32,860 nucleotides of DNA from an uncultured Clostridia bacterium (GCA_944391015.1 CALXRZ010000014.1:1-32860), one strand, 5' to 3'; numbered from the stretch's first letter, positions 17,521-25,901 are shown. Program-made: numbers and translations. The notes: a model not told the origin generated them from the letters alone.

Positions 17521-17666
17521 AATTGCGCCTCTGCAATAAAATAGTCAGTGCATTAGACTTTAAACAGTGCAATATACAGGTAAAAACCTGACGTGTAGTA
17601 AAATTTTTATTACATTACTATACGTAAATAGCAACAAAAGATTGCTTAAAATAAGGAGGAAAAGAA

Positions 17667-18380
17667 ATGAAAACAAAAATTTTAGGAATCGTAACAATGG
17701 TTACAGTATTATTAGCGATGTTAGTAACATCAGCAAACGCAGCTACAATGACAGCTGACAAAACAGAAATGCAAAAAGAGGATGTAGTTACACTTACAAT
17801 AACTACAAATCAAGAAGTTGCATCAATGCAATTTGATATTGCTTTTGATTCATCAAAATATGAATATGTTGAAAATTCAGCAAAGTGTGATTTAGCAAAC
17901 ACAAAATCTAAAGTTATTAGTGAAGGTGTAGTGAGAGTTTCTGCTTTTGAAAGTGGAAATGCAACAGATACATTAACACTACAATTTAAAGCTATAGACA
18001 ATGGAGAAAATGTACCATTTACAATATCTAATACAGAATTTGTAGCTGGTTCAGAAGTAACTGGAGAAGCATTTGATGAAGATACAATAAATGTAACAAT
18101 AGCTGAAGTAGAAGAGCCAGAAAACCCAGATGACGACAAACCAGCAGAGGACCCAGATGACAAGCCAGCTGAAGATCCAGATGATAACAAACCAGCTGAA
18201 GACCCAGATAAAAAGCCAACAGAAGATTCAGATGACAATAATGGTAGCGACTACGTTGACGAAAATGGTAACCCAATAGATAAATTACCTCAAACAGGTA
18301 GCATTGTACCAGCTATAATAGCAGGAGTTGCAATACTTTTAGTAGCAAGCTTAGTTGTTTTCAAAGCAACAAGAAAATAA
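17667..18380 (+). CDS. LPQTG-anchored cohesin-like surface protein
   Basis: The 237-aa protein has a signal peptide (about 1-25, ending SANA) and one cohesin-like beta domain (about 28-150, with the VASMQFDIAFDSSKYEY strand pair). A repetitive Asp/Pro/Glu/Lys spacer of PAEDPDD units follows (about 155-195). A full sortase signal closes the protein: LPQTG at 207-211, a hydrophobic segment and a KATRK tail. It should be covalently attached to the wall by the upstream sortase and present a dockerin-binding module. Start ATG 17667 has AAGGAGG upstream. A CAGGT-AAAA-ACCTG hairpin lies in the 146-base gap before it. Confidence 0.85.
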   Translation: MKTKILGIVTMVTVLLAMLVTSANAATMTADKTEMQKEDVVTLTITTNQEVASMQFDIAFDSSKYEYVENSAKCDLANTKSKVISEGVVRVSAFESGNATDTLTLQFKAIDNGENVPFTISNTEFVAGSEVTGEAFDEDTINVTIAEVEEPENPDDDKPAEDPDDKPAEDPDDNKPAEDPDKKPTEDSDDNNGSDYVDENGNPIDKLPQTGSIVPAIIAGVAILLVASLVVFKATRK

Positions 18381-18440
18381 TATAAAACAAAACTTATAGA
18401 TTATTCACTGAAATTTAATAAAAAATAAATATGTATTAGA

Positions 18441-18474
18441 CTGTATAGGAAAATTAAAAATTTTTCCTATACAG
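18441..18474 (+). terminator. Strong hairpin between the cohesin and dockerin genes
   Basis: CTGTATAGGAAAA (18441-18453) pairs perfectly with TTTTCCTATACAG (18462-18474). The T-tract lies inside the stem rather than after it. It could attenuate or stabilise the downstream transcript instead of ending transcription. Confidence 0.5.
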
Positions 18475-18504
18475 CAAATATGAAATAATAGGAGGACGAT
18501 TATT

Positions 18505-21500
18505 TTGGATAAGAAAAAAATACTTTCATCTCTAGCAGCAGCAGGAATTTTAACTGCTAGCGTACTAGGAGCAAATGTAAATGCTGCAACAAATTTAAAA
18601 TCTGTTGGAGTATATAAACAATTAGTAGAAGGAAAAACAGTAGTACCATACATATTAGAAGATGGTAATACACCTTTAACAGTAAGAGATGTAGAAAATG
18701 AATTCGAAAATCTACAATTAGTAAATGGAACTGCAGTTACAGATAAAAGTGCATCATTAAAAACAGGAGATACTTTCAAAGCAAACAACACAGAGTATAC
18801 TATAGTAGTACTTGGTGATGTTAACGGAAGTGGAACTGTAACAACGGCTGATGCTTTAAAAATACAAGATATGTCATTTGATGCTGGAAACAATGCTGTT
18901 ATAAAAGTAGCAGCAGACACAACAGCTGACGGAACAATAAAAACATCTGATGCTTTAAGATTACAAGATTACTTATTAGGTGATGCAGAAATTTCAGTAC
19001 CTGAAGCAGAAGAACCAGAAGTTGTATCAAATTACACAGTTACAGTTAATGAAAACGGATATATAACTGGTTCAAACTTAAAAACAACAGTACTTAAAAT
19101 AAAATTAGCTGAAACATCAGATGAAAAAACAGTACTAAAAGTAAGAGTAACTGGTATAAATGAATCTACTGGTGAAGAACTAGTAATGAACATTAAAAAA
19201 TCTATTACAATAAATGCACATACAGATTATAGAGAAGCAGAATTAACATCTGTAGATTTCTCTAAATTTAAAGATGGAATGGTAAAAATAGAATTATTAG
19301 AAGATGGAAAGGTAGTTGCTTCAGTTGATGCAGAAAAGAATGTTTTAATTCCAGCAGCAACAAGTGTTATAACAAATCGTATAAGCACAAAAGAAGCTAC
19401 ACTATCATTAGAAGCTCTTGGAGAAAGTGATATTGCAAAAGTTTACTATATAGTAGACGGAAAAGATGTAAGCAAAGTAGACACAGACTTCTTTGATAAA
19501 GACGGAAAATTAAAAGATGGTGTTAAAGTATTAGAAGTATCAGATAACAAACTTTCTAATGAAGTAATTGCTAGCGATTTAACAACTAAAACACCTGCAA
19601 AAGTATCATTTATTTTGGAAAACAAATATGGAAGCAGATCAGCTGTTGCTAGCGCTTTAATTGCAAGTGATAGCGAAAATGTAGCTCAACCTAAAAAAGT
19701 TGAAGAAGTAAAGGTACCAGAAAAATTAGACCAAAATACAACAGCTGAATTTAGCTGGGAGGGTGAAAAAAGCGTTAACTACGTTGCAGTTCTTTACAGA
19801 GACGGAATAGCAGTAGCAGAAAAAACAGTAAACTATGAAGATAGTACAGATTTTACAGTTGATTTTGCTAGTGAAATGGATGAAGCAGGAGCATATAAAG
19901 TAGCAGTATATGCACCAGCAACAGATACTTCAAAAGCTTCTGAAGTTACAGAATCAGCAGAAGTAAATGTTGCAAAATTAGAAGCTGTTACAGATTTATC
20001 TTTCAGAAATGAAGATAATAAAGTAATTTTATCTTGGAACAATGCTAATGACAAAGAAAGCTTTAACGAATATAAAATAGAGCTTTACACATTAGACAAA
20101 GAAGGAAAAGAAACTTCTAAGAAGAGCATAGCTAGTCCAGCAACTGATAAAAATGAAGTTGAAATAAGTAGAGTTAAAGACAATACTGTTTATTTAGCAA
20201 AAGTAACAGTAATTGCAAAAGATGGACAATTAGCAACTGTTGACTCTGATGAAACTGTTTCTGCAAAATTCTTTAAAGTAGGTGTTCCTACTGTTAATAA
20301 AGACGGATTAACAGAAAATACAATAACATTAAATGTACCAGAAATAATTATAAATGGCGAAACAGCTAAATATAAAGTAAATGTATACAGTGTAAATGAA
20401 GAAGCAACAATGGAAGAAGCTTCATATACACGTATTGATACAAGAGATGTTACTGTAGAAGAAGGAAAAGTAGTAATCGATGGATTAGATAGCAATACAC
20501 CTTATGCATTTAAACTAATAGCTGTAGTTGATGGTGAAGAAGTAGAATCTGACTACTCATTACCAATTCATACAATACCAGAACTTAAAAACTTAACTGT
20601 AGTAGAAAAAGCTGATGAAGCAGACGAAGAAGGAAAAGTATTTGTAAATTCTGGAAAATTGATTATAAACAAAGAAGAAATCGACCCAGCTGACTATAAA
20701 AATAGCAAAAAATTAACAAATGCTATAAACATAATAGCAAAGTTAAAAGCTGGAGATATAGTTTCAATAGAAGACCAAAAAGTTACTTTAAAACTTGATA
20801 ATGGTGCTTCAGCAGAACCTACAGGTAGAGACTTTACATCATTAACAGGATTAAAGGATACAGTATTTGAAATTGAAAGCAACAAATACAATAAAAATAT
20901 TAGCTTTAATGACAGCGAAGAAGTAAAAGAAGTTATACTTAAAGGTGAAGACACAATGTTTACAATATCTGGAGACAACATAAAGAAATTAACACTAACA
21001 AATGGGGTTGAAGTTTCTGGAGATAGAGAATATACTGTAGCAGAAAATTCTACTGTTATAATAAACGGAGTAAGTGTAACAACTGAAAAAGAAACAGTAA
21101 TAGAAAGTTCAACAAATAGTTTATTAGTTAATGTAAATAAAGAAGCTAATGACTTAGTATTTGAAAACAAAAAAGATTCTGAAATAACAATTACTTTCAA
21201 AGGTGAGGATGACAACACATCAACACAATCTGGAAGCATTATAATCAAAAACAATGGTGGAAAAGTTACTGTAACATCAGATAAAGCAAATGTAAGTTCA
21301 GAATTAAAAGTAGAAGTAAATTCTGGAGAAGTTGATATATCTGAGCCATCTTTAACAGGTGACAAAAATGTAACAGTAACTGTAGATGAAGGAAAAACAT
21401 CAACAGTTACAATCAGTGCTAAAACAAAAGCACCAATAGAATTAAACAATGTATCTGTAGATATTACAGACGAAGATTTAAGAGATGTAAGTGGTGTAAC

Positions 21501-21663
21501 TGATAAAAACTTTGATGATGTAAAAGCATTTTTACAATCATTTGACTTAAGCGGAACAGGTGCAACAGTATCTGTTGAAAAAGATTCAAATAAAGTTACA
21601 ATTACATTTACACCAGAAAAAGACCAAACTATCGATAATGTAGAAATAGGTAACTTAAAATAA
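18505..21663 (+). CDS. Large secreted protein with dockerin repeats and FN3-like domains
   Basis: The 1052-aa protein has a signal peptide (about 1-27, ending NVNA). A type I dockerin follows at about residues 100-160: two calcium loops starting at D105 (DVNGSGTVTTADAL) and D138 (DTTADGTIKTSDAL), each followed by an (L/I)QD helix. Then come several beta-sandwich modules (about 180-390), three fibronectin III-like repeats (about 396-690) and a beta-rich C-terminal region (about 700-1052) with many short Val/Thr/Ile strands. There is no LPXTG motif, so attachment is probably through the cohesin protein. I see no catalytic domain. Start TTG 18505 has AGGAGGA upstream. Confidence 0.8.
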   Translation: MDKKKILSSLAAAGILTASVLGANVNAATNLKSVGVYKQLVEGKTVVPYILEDGNTPLTVRDVENEFENLQLVNGTAVTDKSASLKTGDTFKANNTEYTIVVLGDVNGSGTVTTADALKIQDMSFDAGNNAVIKVAADTTADGTIKTSDALRLQDYLLGDAEISVPEAEEPEVVSNYTVTVNENGYITGSNLKTTVLKIKLAETSDEKTVLKVRVTGINESTGEELVMNIKKSITINAHTDYREAELTSVDFSKFKDGMVKIELLEDGKVVASVDAEKNVLIPAATSVITNRISTKEATLSLEALGESDIAKVYYIVDGKDVSKVDTDFFDKDGKLKDGVKVLEVSDNKLSNEVIASDLTTKTPAKVSFILENKYGSRSAVASALIASDSENVAQPKKVEEVKVPEKLDQNTTAEFSWEGEKSVNYVAVLYRDGIAVAEKTVNYEDSTDFTVDFASEMDEAGAYKVAVYAPATDTSKASEVTESAEVNVAKLEAVTDLSFRNEDNKVILSWNNANDKESFNEYKIELYTLDKEGKETSKKSIASPATDKNEVEISRVKDNTVYLAKVTVIAKDGQLATVDSDETVSAKFFKVGVPTVNKDGLTENTITLNVPEIIINGETAKYKVNVYSVNEEATMEEASYTRIDTRDVTVEEGKVVIDGLDSNTPYAFKLIAVVDGEEVESDYSLPIHTIPELKNLTVVEKADEADEEGKVFVNSGKLIINKEEIDPADYKNSKKLTNAINIIAKLKAGDIVSIEDQKVTLKLDNGASAEPTGRDFTSLTGLKDTVFEIESNKYNKNISFNDSEEVKEVILKGEDTMFTISGDNIKKLTLTNGVEVSGDREYTVAENSTVIINGVSVTTEKETVIESSTNSLLVNVNKEANDLVFENKKDSEITITFKGEDDNTSTQSGSIIIKNNGGKVTVTSDKANVSSELKVEVNSGEVDISEPSLTGDKNVTVTVDEGKTSTVTISAKTKAPIELNNVSVDITDEDLRDVSGVTDKNFDDVKAFLQSFDLSGTGATVSVEKDSNKVTITFTPEKDQTIDNVEIGNLK

Positions 21664-21676
21664 TAGACTCTGTCCT

Positions 21677-21716
21677 AACACAAAAAATCGGCCTAAATGG
21701 GTCGATTTTTTGTGTT
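21677..21716 (+). terminator. Terminator after the dockerin protein gene
   Basis: AACACAAAAAATCG pairs perfectly with CGATTTTTTGTGTT around a 12-nt loop, and the 3' arm is T-rich. It is symmetrical and could work on both strands. Confidence 0.75.
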
Positions 21717-21754
21717 TGTATATACCCTTGCAAGCAACAAGTATAGCTAAATAG

Positions 21755-21959
21755 TTACTGGATAATAGTGTTTTTCTTTATCTAGGCACTATGTATGTTT
21801 TAAATTTTGTTTTCGGCCCCCAACATCGTACAAACTGTATATGCTCAAATTCTTTTCGCATAACAGTTTGTAAACTTGTCGGTCCCCACCTTAAGCACTC
21901 AAACAAACATTTAAAACATACATAGTGCCTAGATTTTATTAAACACCATTATCTAGTAA
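21755..21959. mobile_element. 205-bp palindromic MITE-like element
   Basis: The ends are TTACTGGATAATAGTG and CACCATTATCTAGTAA, terminal inverted repeats with two mismatches. The repeat continues inward (ATCTAGGCACTATGTATG against CATACATAGTGCCTAGAT), giving arms of roughly 50 bp. The centre has another stem, ACAAACTGTATATGC with GCATAACAGTTTGT. There is no reading frame of note. It occupies most of the 398-base gap between 21663 and 22062. Confidence 0.8.
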
Positions 21960-21989
21960 CCTAAATAAAACAATTATTCATAGGAAACA

Positions 21990-22018
21990 TTGTATAAAAA
22001 AGTGATTTATGGTAGAAT
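21990..22018 (+). promoter_or_regulatory. Promoter for the 22062 gene
   Basis: TTGTAT (21990-21995), a 17-nt spacer and TGG-TAGAAT with an extended -10 at 22013-22018, just outside the palindromic element. Confidence 0.6.
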
Positions 22019-22061
22019 TATTAAAGAAAATATCAAAAATTAGTAATAGGGGAGAAACAAA

Positions 22062-22733
22062 ATGTTAATAATGCTTTTATATATATTTTTTGTTATAGGA
22101 GTACCAATAATCTTTTGTATATTACTATATAGATTACGAAAAATAATTCCTTATGGGAAAATAATTATGCCTATCATAATGGGGCTAATAATATTGCGAA
22201 CAGCATTTTTTTCAGTAATATATATGTTGGTACCAATTATTTGCGATAGCTCTTACGAACTTTTTAAATCTTGTTTATACTTGCTAATGCTGTATTTTTA
22301 TTACGCTATCATAACCGTGTGTTTCTATATTGCATCATTTATTATTATGAAAAAAAGTAAAAAGTTTATAATATCTACAATAATAATCTCGGTAGTAGTA
22401 ATGGTACTTATGTATTTGGCTGGAGGAATATTATTTAAAGAGCGTGAAAAACCTGACGAACTCTATTTAGAAATGAAAGAATTTAACAGTACAAATAATC
22501 TTGAAGGATTAACAAAACAAGAGGTTATTCAACTACTAGGAAAACCAATAGAATTAGATGAAGATACTGATTATATGGATTTAGAATACTATACTTTTAA
22601 TGCGGGAACCATATACGAAGGAATAATATGGGGAGATTTTAATGTATTTACAACAAAACATCACTATTACTATTCTGTGAACTTTGACGAATCAGGAAAA
22701 GTTGAATTTACATCATTTAGAGAAATAGTGTAA
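22062..22733 (+). CDS. Multi-helix membrane protein with a BamE/SmpA-like C-terminal segment
   Basis: The 223-aa protein has four hydrophobic segments in its first 130 residues, then a soluble tail (about 140-223). The tail begins LEGLTKQEVIQLLGKP, which resembles the helix-loop of the SmpA/OmlA (BamE-like) fold, and continues with beta strands ending FTSFREIV. Function unknown. Start ATG 22062 has AGGGGAG upstream. It is bracketed by a full and a deleted copy of the same palindromic element. Confidence 0.7.
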   Translation: MLIMLLYIFFVIGVPIIFCILLYRLRKIIPYGKIIMPIIMGLIILRTAFFSVIYMLVPIICDSSYELFKSCLYLLMLYFYYAIITVCFYIASFIIMKKSKKFIISTIIISVVVMVLMYLAGGILFKEREKPDELYLEMKEFNSTNNLEGLTKQEVIQLLGKPIELDEDTDYMDLEYYTFNAGTIYEGIIWGDFNVFTTKHHYYYSVNFDESGKVEFTSFREIV

Positions 22734-22741
22734 TAATTTTA

Positions 22742-22789
22742 TTACTGGATAATAGTGTTTTTCTTTATCTAGGTACCATTATCTAGTAA
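22742..22789. mobile_element. 48-bp deletion derivative of the palindromic element
   Basis: The first 32 bases repeat the left arm of the 21755 element exactly, through TTTATCTAGG. The last bases, CCATTATCTAGTAA, are its right end. The whole centre is missing. It begins eight bases after the stop codon of the 22062 gene. Confidence 0.8.
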
Positions 22790-22894
22790 TAAAAATAGAT
22801 TTAAGAATAACAAAAAACATAGTACTTTATAAATTTATATGATACAATAGGAAAAATAGAAATTAGATAAATATAAAAGGAAGTGAAAGAACAT

Positions 22895-23272
22895 ATGAAG
22901 TATGTTTATAACAAATTAGTAAGGGATAAAATACCAGAGGAAATAAACAAAAAAGGCGACAGAAAAGCAAACTATAGAATATTAGATGATAACGAGTACT
23001 TAAAAGAACTTGATAAAAAATTATTTGAAGAAGCTCACGAATTTGTCGAAGAACACTCTGTGGAAGAACTTGCAGACTTAATGGAAGTCATTAGTGCAAT
23101 AATGATATCAAAAAATATATCATTAGATGATGTTGAAAGAGCTAGAAATATAAAAAATGAAAAGAAAGGCAAATTTGAAAACAAAATCTATTTAATAGAT
23201 GTTGAGCAAGACTATGCAGATGAGAGAGAAGAGAAAGAATTGAACAAGGAATGGAGAAAAAATGGAAACTAA
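22895..23272 (+). CDS. MazG-like nucleotide pyrophosphohydrolase
   Basis: This 125-aa protein begins YNKLVRDKIPEEI. It carries the acidic helices LFEEAHEFVEEHSVEELADLMEV, the metal-binding pattern of the all-alpha NTP pyrophosphatase (MazG / PRA-PH-like) family. The end GKFENKIYLIDVE also fits this subgroup. It probably removes unwanted nucleotides. I chose ATG 22895 rather than GTG 22883 because GGAAG is well spaced only for the former. It overlaps the next gene by 11 bases, indicating a translational operon. Confidence 0.85.
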   Translation: MKYVYNKLVRDKIPEEINKKGDRKANYRILDDNEYLKELDKKLFEEAHEFVEEHSVEELADLMEVISAIMISKNISLDDVERARNIKNEKKGKFENKIYLIDVEQDYADEREEKELNKEWRKNGN

Positions 23273-23798
23273 AATTATATACTTTGTTCACGGAACAACA
23301 ACAGACAATGCCAGTGGAAAGTGTAGTGGTTGGAAACAAGTAGAGTTAACTGACCTGGGGAAAGAAAGAGCAATTAAATTAGGTAAAATAAGGAAAAACA
23401 CACATTTCGATGTCATTTTTACTTCGGACTTAGTAAGAGCAATAGACTCTGCAAAATTGGCTTTCCAAAATGTAGAACATATACAGGATGCTAGATTAAG
23501 GGAATGCAATTATGGAGATTTAGAAGGAAAAGACAAAAGCTTAGTAATCTATGAAGAGCATATCGACAAGCCATTTCCTAATGGAGAATCTTTAAAAGAT
23601 GTAGAAAAAAGAATAAGGAATTTTATAGAATTTTTGAAAGACAATTATCAAGGAAAAACAATAGGAATAGTTGCTCATAGAGCGCCTCAACTAGCTCTTG
23701 AAGTTATAACTAAAGCCATTTCTTGGGAAGAAGCTAATAAAAATGATTGGAGAAAAACAAAAGCTTGGCAACCTGGTTGGGAATATATAATAAAGTAA
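23262..23798 (+). CDS. Histidine phosphatase family protein lacking the RHG arginine
   Basis: The 178-aa protein follows the histidine phosphatase pattern: a catalytic loop near the N-terminus, FTSDLVRAIDSA in the middle and a second His in VAHRAPQLALE. The first loop reads YFVHGTTTDN, with no Arg directly before the catalytic His where the usual motif is RHG. This may be a natural subfamily or a codon loss. The substrate is unknown, but operon partners (MazG-like upstream, NUDIX downstream) suggest nucleotide or sugar-phosphate clean-up. Confidence 0.8.
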   Translation: METKIIYFVHGTTTDNASGKCSGWKQVELTDLGKERAIKLGKIRKNTHFDVIFTSDLVRAIDSAKLAFQNVEHIQDARLRECNYGDLEGKDKSLVIYEEHIDKPFPNGESLKDVEKRIRNFIEFLKDNYQGKTIGIVAHRAPQLALEVITKAISWEEANKNDWRKTKAWQPGWEYIIK

Positions 23799-23826
23799 AT
23801 AAATTTATTCAAAGGAGAAAAATAAT

Positions 23827-24279
23827 ATGTATTTTTGTGAATATTTAGAAAGCAAAGCAAAAAATGACGGAATAAATAAACTAGTTGTTGGAGCAGTAAT
23901 AACAAATGAAAAAGGTGAAGTCCTTTTAATGAAAAGAAAACAAGATGACTTTATGGGAGGAATATTTGAAATACCAGGAGGAAATGCAGAAGATGGCGAA
24001 AGTATATATGATATATTAAAACGAGAAATAAAAGAAGAGACAAACTTTGATTTAACAAAAGTTATATCATACATAAATTATTTTGATTATTTATCAAGAA
24101 GTGGAAAAAAGTGCAGACAATTTAATTTTAAAGTAGAAGTTACAGGTGGACCTATAGTGCTAACAGAACACGATACGTATAAATGGGTTAAATTGGATAA
24201 AATAGAGACGCAAGATGTTTCAAATGAAATAAGAGAATGTTTAATGATCTATAAATTTAATGAAAGTAATTATAAATAA
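23827..24279 (+). CDS. NUDIX hydrolase
   Basis: The 150-aa protein has the Nudix box starting at about G52 (GGNAEDGESIYDILKREIKEE, residues 51-71), with the REIKEE metal-binding core intact. The usual Gly after the EE pair is replaced by Asn (EETNF). It hydrolyses nucleoside diphosphate-linked compounds; the specific substrate is unclear. ATG 23827 has AAAGGAG upstream. It is the third gene of the nucleotide-sanitation operon. Confidence 0.9.
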   Translation: MYFCEYLESKAKNDGINKLVVGAVITNEKGEVLLMKRKQDDFMGGIFEIPGGNAEDGESIYDILKREIKEETNFDLTKVISYINYFDYLSRSGKKCRQFNFKVEVTGGPIVLTEHDTYKWVKLDKIETQDVSNEIRECLMIYKFNESNYK

Positions 24280-24294
24280 AATGGAGTTATAAAA

Positions 24295-24381
24295 ATGAAA
24301 GAGACTATAGTTTATTTAATTAGGCACGCTGAAACCGTCCAAGAAAACGGAATTAGGAATACAAATTATAGATATATATAA
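24295..24381 (+). pseudogene. Truncated histidine phosphatase (28 codons)
   Basis: The fragment reads MKETIVYLIRHAETVQENGIRNTN and then stops at TAA 24379. It closely matches the first 24 residues of the intact phosphatase at 25902 inside the mobile element, with similar sequence upstream (GGAGTTAT). The rest of the gene is absent; the next 100 bases show no continuation in any frame. It looks like the remains of a chromosomal paralogue, only 250 bases outside the element boundary. Confidence 0.7.
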
Positions 24382-24488
24382 AAAGATGCTATCTTGTTAT
24401 TGTAACATCATATAGTTTCAATTCATAGAATATACAAGTAATAAGAAGTTTTTCGTGAGCACATTAAGCTCGAAAGGAGTTATATTTT

Positions 24489-24642
24489 ATGGATTATGAA
24501 ATAATGATGAATGGAAATGTACATATAGGGCAGAGAGCACCTGATTTTGAGGCTACAACTACAATGGGAAATATATGTTTAAATGATTACAAAGGAAAAT
24601 GGGTAGTACTTTTTTCACATCCACGGTGATTTCACCCCCGTA
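24489..24642 (+). pseudogene. Peroxiredoxin 5' part, interrupted by the integrated element
   Basis: The frame from ATG 24489 (AAAGGAG upstream) gives an AhpC/TSA-type start with [15 protein letters not shown] and WVVLFSHP. At codon 46 it meets CGG TGA. A +1 shift over the C reads GGT GAT TTC ACC CCC GTA, i.e. GDFTPV. The element begins here, and the next native codon, TGC for the peroxidatic Cys (C52), lies 8 kb away at 32622. Joined across the att core, the protein is a Prx6-like 1-Cys peroxiredoxin. The break is therefore double: a recoding site that is probably native, and an insertion that is probably reversible. Confidence 0.88.
24624..24626 (+). other. Putative +1 frameshift site, CGG in the peroxiredoxin gene
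   Basis: The entering frame is CAT CCA CGG TGA, an immediate stop. After +1 it is CAT CCA (C) GGT GAT TTC ACC. It is the only site followed by T rather than A, and lies 12 bases before the att core, on the host side. Confidence 0.8.
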
Positions 24643-24660
24643 AAGTCTTAAAATTTGGGG
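24634..24660. other. attL of the serine-recombinase element
   Basis: The core ACCCCCGTA (24634-24642) is shared with the right end. The inner arm 24640-24660 (GTAAAGTC...TTTGGGG) is the inverted partner of the right inner arm 32594-32614, with 19 of 21 positions matching. The sequence left of the core is peroxiredoxin coding. Confidence 0.85.
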
Positions 24661-24814
24661 AAATATGAAAACGCTTGATATTGCTGAAGTTTTTCAGTAT
24701 AAAAAAATAGTCAAATTTTAAAAATATTATATTATACGATATATTTGCCAAATGTAGAATAAAAATGGCTTAGAAAGCGAATGTGAGGCAATCGCTTGGA
24801 AAGAAAAAGGAGTA

Positions 24815-25258
24815 TTGAAAGAATTTAAAGGAATATGGATACCTTATGAAGTATTGACAGACAAAAAATTAAATGATAAAGAAAAAATGATATATTCAAT
24901 GATTTTATCTTTAAGCAATGAAAATGATTGTACGATATCAAACACATATATTAGTAATTTACTAAATATCTGTAATGTACAAGCATCAAGAATTATTAAT
25001 TCATTAAAGAAAAAAGGATATATAATAGTCAAAATAATATACAAAGAAAATTCAAAAGAAATAGCATTAAGAAAAATTATACCTATTAACAAGTATGTTA
25101 ATACCCCTAAACAAATAAGTGATGAACCTATTAACAAAAATGTTAAAGATATAATAAATAATAATAAAATACATAATAAAGATAACTGCAGATTAAAAAA
25201 TGGCAGAGATTATAGCAATTTCGATTGGACAAGTTTGTATGTAAATAATTTTTATTAA
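24815..25258 (+). CDS. Helix-turn-helix protein of the element
   Basis: The 147-aa protein has a winged-helix-like domain in residues 1-90: FKGIWIPYEVL, then TISNTYISNLLNI as the probable recognition region, and SLKKKGYI. A polar tail ends SLYVNNFY. This arrangement is common in proteins at the left end of phages and integrative elements (replisome-organiser or regulator type). The TTG 24815 start lies only two bases after AAGGAG, so the exact start is uncertain. A regulatory or replication role is inferred from position. Confidence 0.65.
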   Translation: MKEFKGIWIPYEVLTDKKLNDKEKMIYSMILSLSNENDCTISNTYISNLLNICNVQASRIINSLKKKGYIIVKIIYKENSKEIALRKIIPINKYVNTPKQISDEPINKNVKDIINNNKIHNKDNCRLKNGRDYSNFDWTSLYVNNFY

Positions 25259-25319
25259 AAGACTTGCATAAAAATTCAAACAGAGTTAATATCACACACC
25301 AAGTGGAGGTGATATTAAA

Positions 25320-25625
25320 ATGGATGGTAAGAGAAAAAATATGTTAGAAATAATATTTAAAGCAAGAGAAGAAAAGTTAGCAAGTCTTAATAGTGAAGAT
25401 AAAAATTTCTTTAAAGTACATAATATTGATAGAAGTGCAAGACGCAATAGTTTGAATACAGAATTAGAAAAGATACCAAAAGATTTGAGAAAACTGAAAG
25501 AAATTATCATAGTAAAATTAGATGACTATGTAGAAACTATTAATCGTGAAAACTGGTATTTGTGCAAAAAATATTATCTAGCGGGATTAAAAGATGGAAT
25601 TAATTTAAAAGAAGAAATTAAATAA
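25320..25625 (+). CDS. Small protein of unknown function in the element
   Basis: The 101-aa, highly charged protein is predicted mostly helical, with a C-terminal YYLAGLKDGINLKEEI. I have a vague recollection of similar tails in small accessory proteins of clostridial elements but cannot name a family. GGAGGTGA precedes ATG 25320, and a strong terminator follows. Confidence 0.65.
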   Translation: MDGKRKNMLEIIFKAREEKLASLNSEDKNFFKVHNIDRSARRNSLNTELEKIPKDLRKLKEIIIVKLDDYVETINRENWYLCKKYYLAGLKDGINLKEEIK

Positions 25626-25630
25626 GATTG

Positions 25631-25674
25631 GAAAGCAAGTATATTATTTATATGTTTTATACTTGCTTTTTTTT
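25631..25674 (+). terminator. Terminator after the small element gene
   Basis: AAAGCAAGTATA pairs with TATACTTGCTTT and is followed by a run of T's. It separates the left-end genes from the cargo operon. Confidence 0.85.
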
Positions 25675-25685
25675 CTAAAAATTGA

Positions 25686-25780
25686 GACGTCTGATTGTCT
25701 ACTCTAAAATAAAAGAGTCTACCGCTAAAAGCCACGCTTTTAGGCAGTTTGCGGGTATGGAGAGGTCGCCCTGATCCTGC
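25686..25780 (+). ncRNA. Unrecognised structured region upstream of the cargo operon
   Basis: This is GC-richer than its surroundings. Stems: ACTCT 25701-25705 with AGAGT 25714-25718, and CTAAAAG 25725-25731 with CTTTTAG 25737-25743. The motif GTCTAC occurs twice, next to the first stem. A G/C-rich segment follows, GCGGGTATGGAGAGG and CGCCCTGATCCTGC. I cannot match it to a known riboswitch. The cargo promoter lies downstream of it, so it is not a leader of that transcript unless another promoter exists. Confidence 0.35.
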
Positions 25781-25834
25781 AAAAATAATTTGAAAAATGG
25801 ATTAAACAAATTTTTGTAAAAATTACTTGGAATG

Positions 25835-25863
25835 TTGTAAATATTATCTTCTACTGATATAAT
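25835..25863 (+). promoter_or_regulatory. Promoter of the cargo operon
   Basis: TTGTAA (25835-25840), a 17-nt spacer and TGA-TATAAT (extended -10, 25858-25863), about 40 bases before the phosphatase start. Confidence 0.7.
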
Positions 25864-25901
25864 ATAAAATATAAAAATAAGAAGTGGAGTTATTGTAAAA
25901 T

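Noticed and set aside
24489-24642. Peroxiredoxin break caused solely by the insertion.
   Set aside because: The CGG TGA break lies 12 bases upstream of the att core in host sequence, so the gene has a frame change independent of the element.
24665-24721. 18-codon frame just inside attL resembling the start of an excisionase.
   Set aside because: Far too short for a functional DNA-binding protein and no ribosome site; noted only as a possible remnant.
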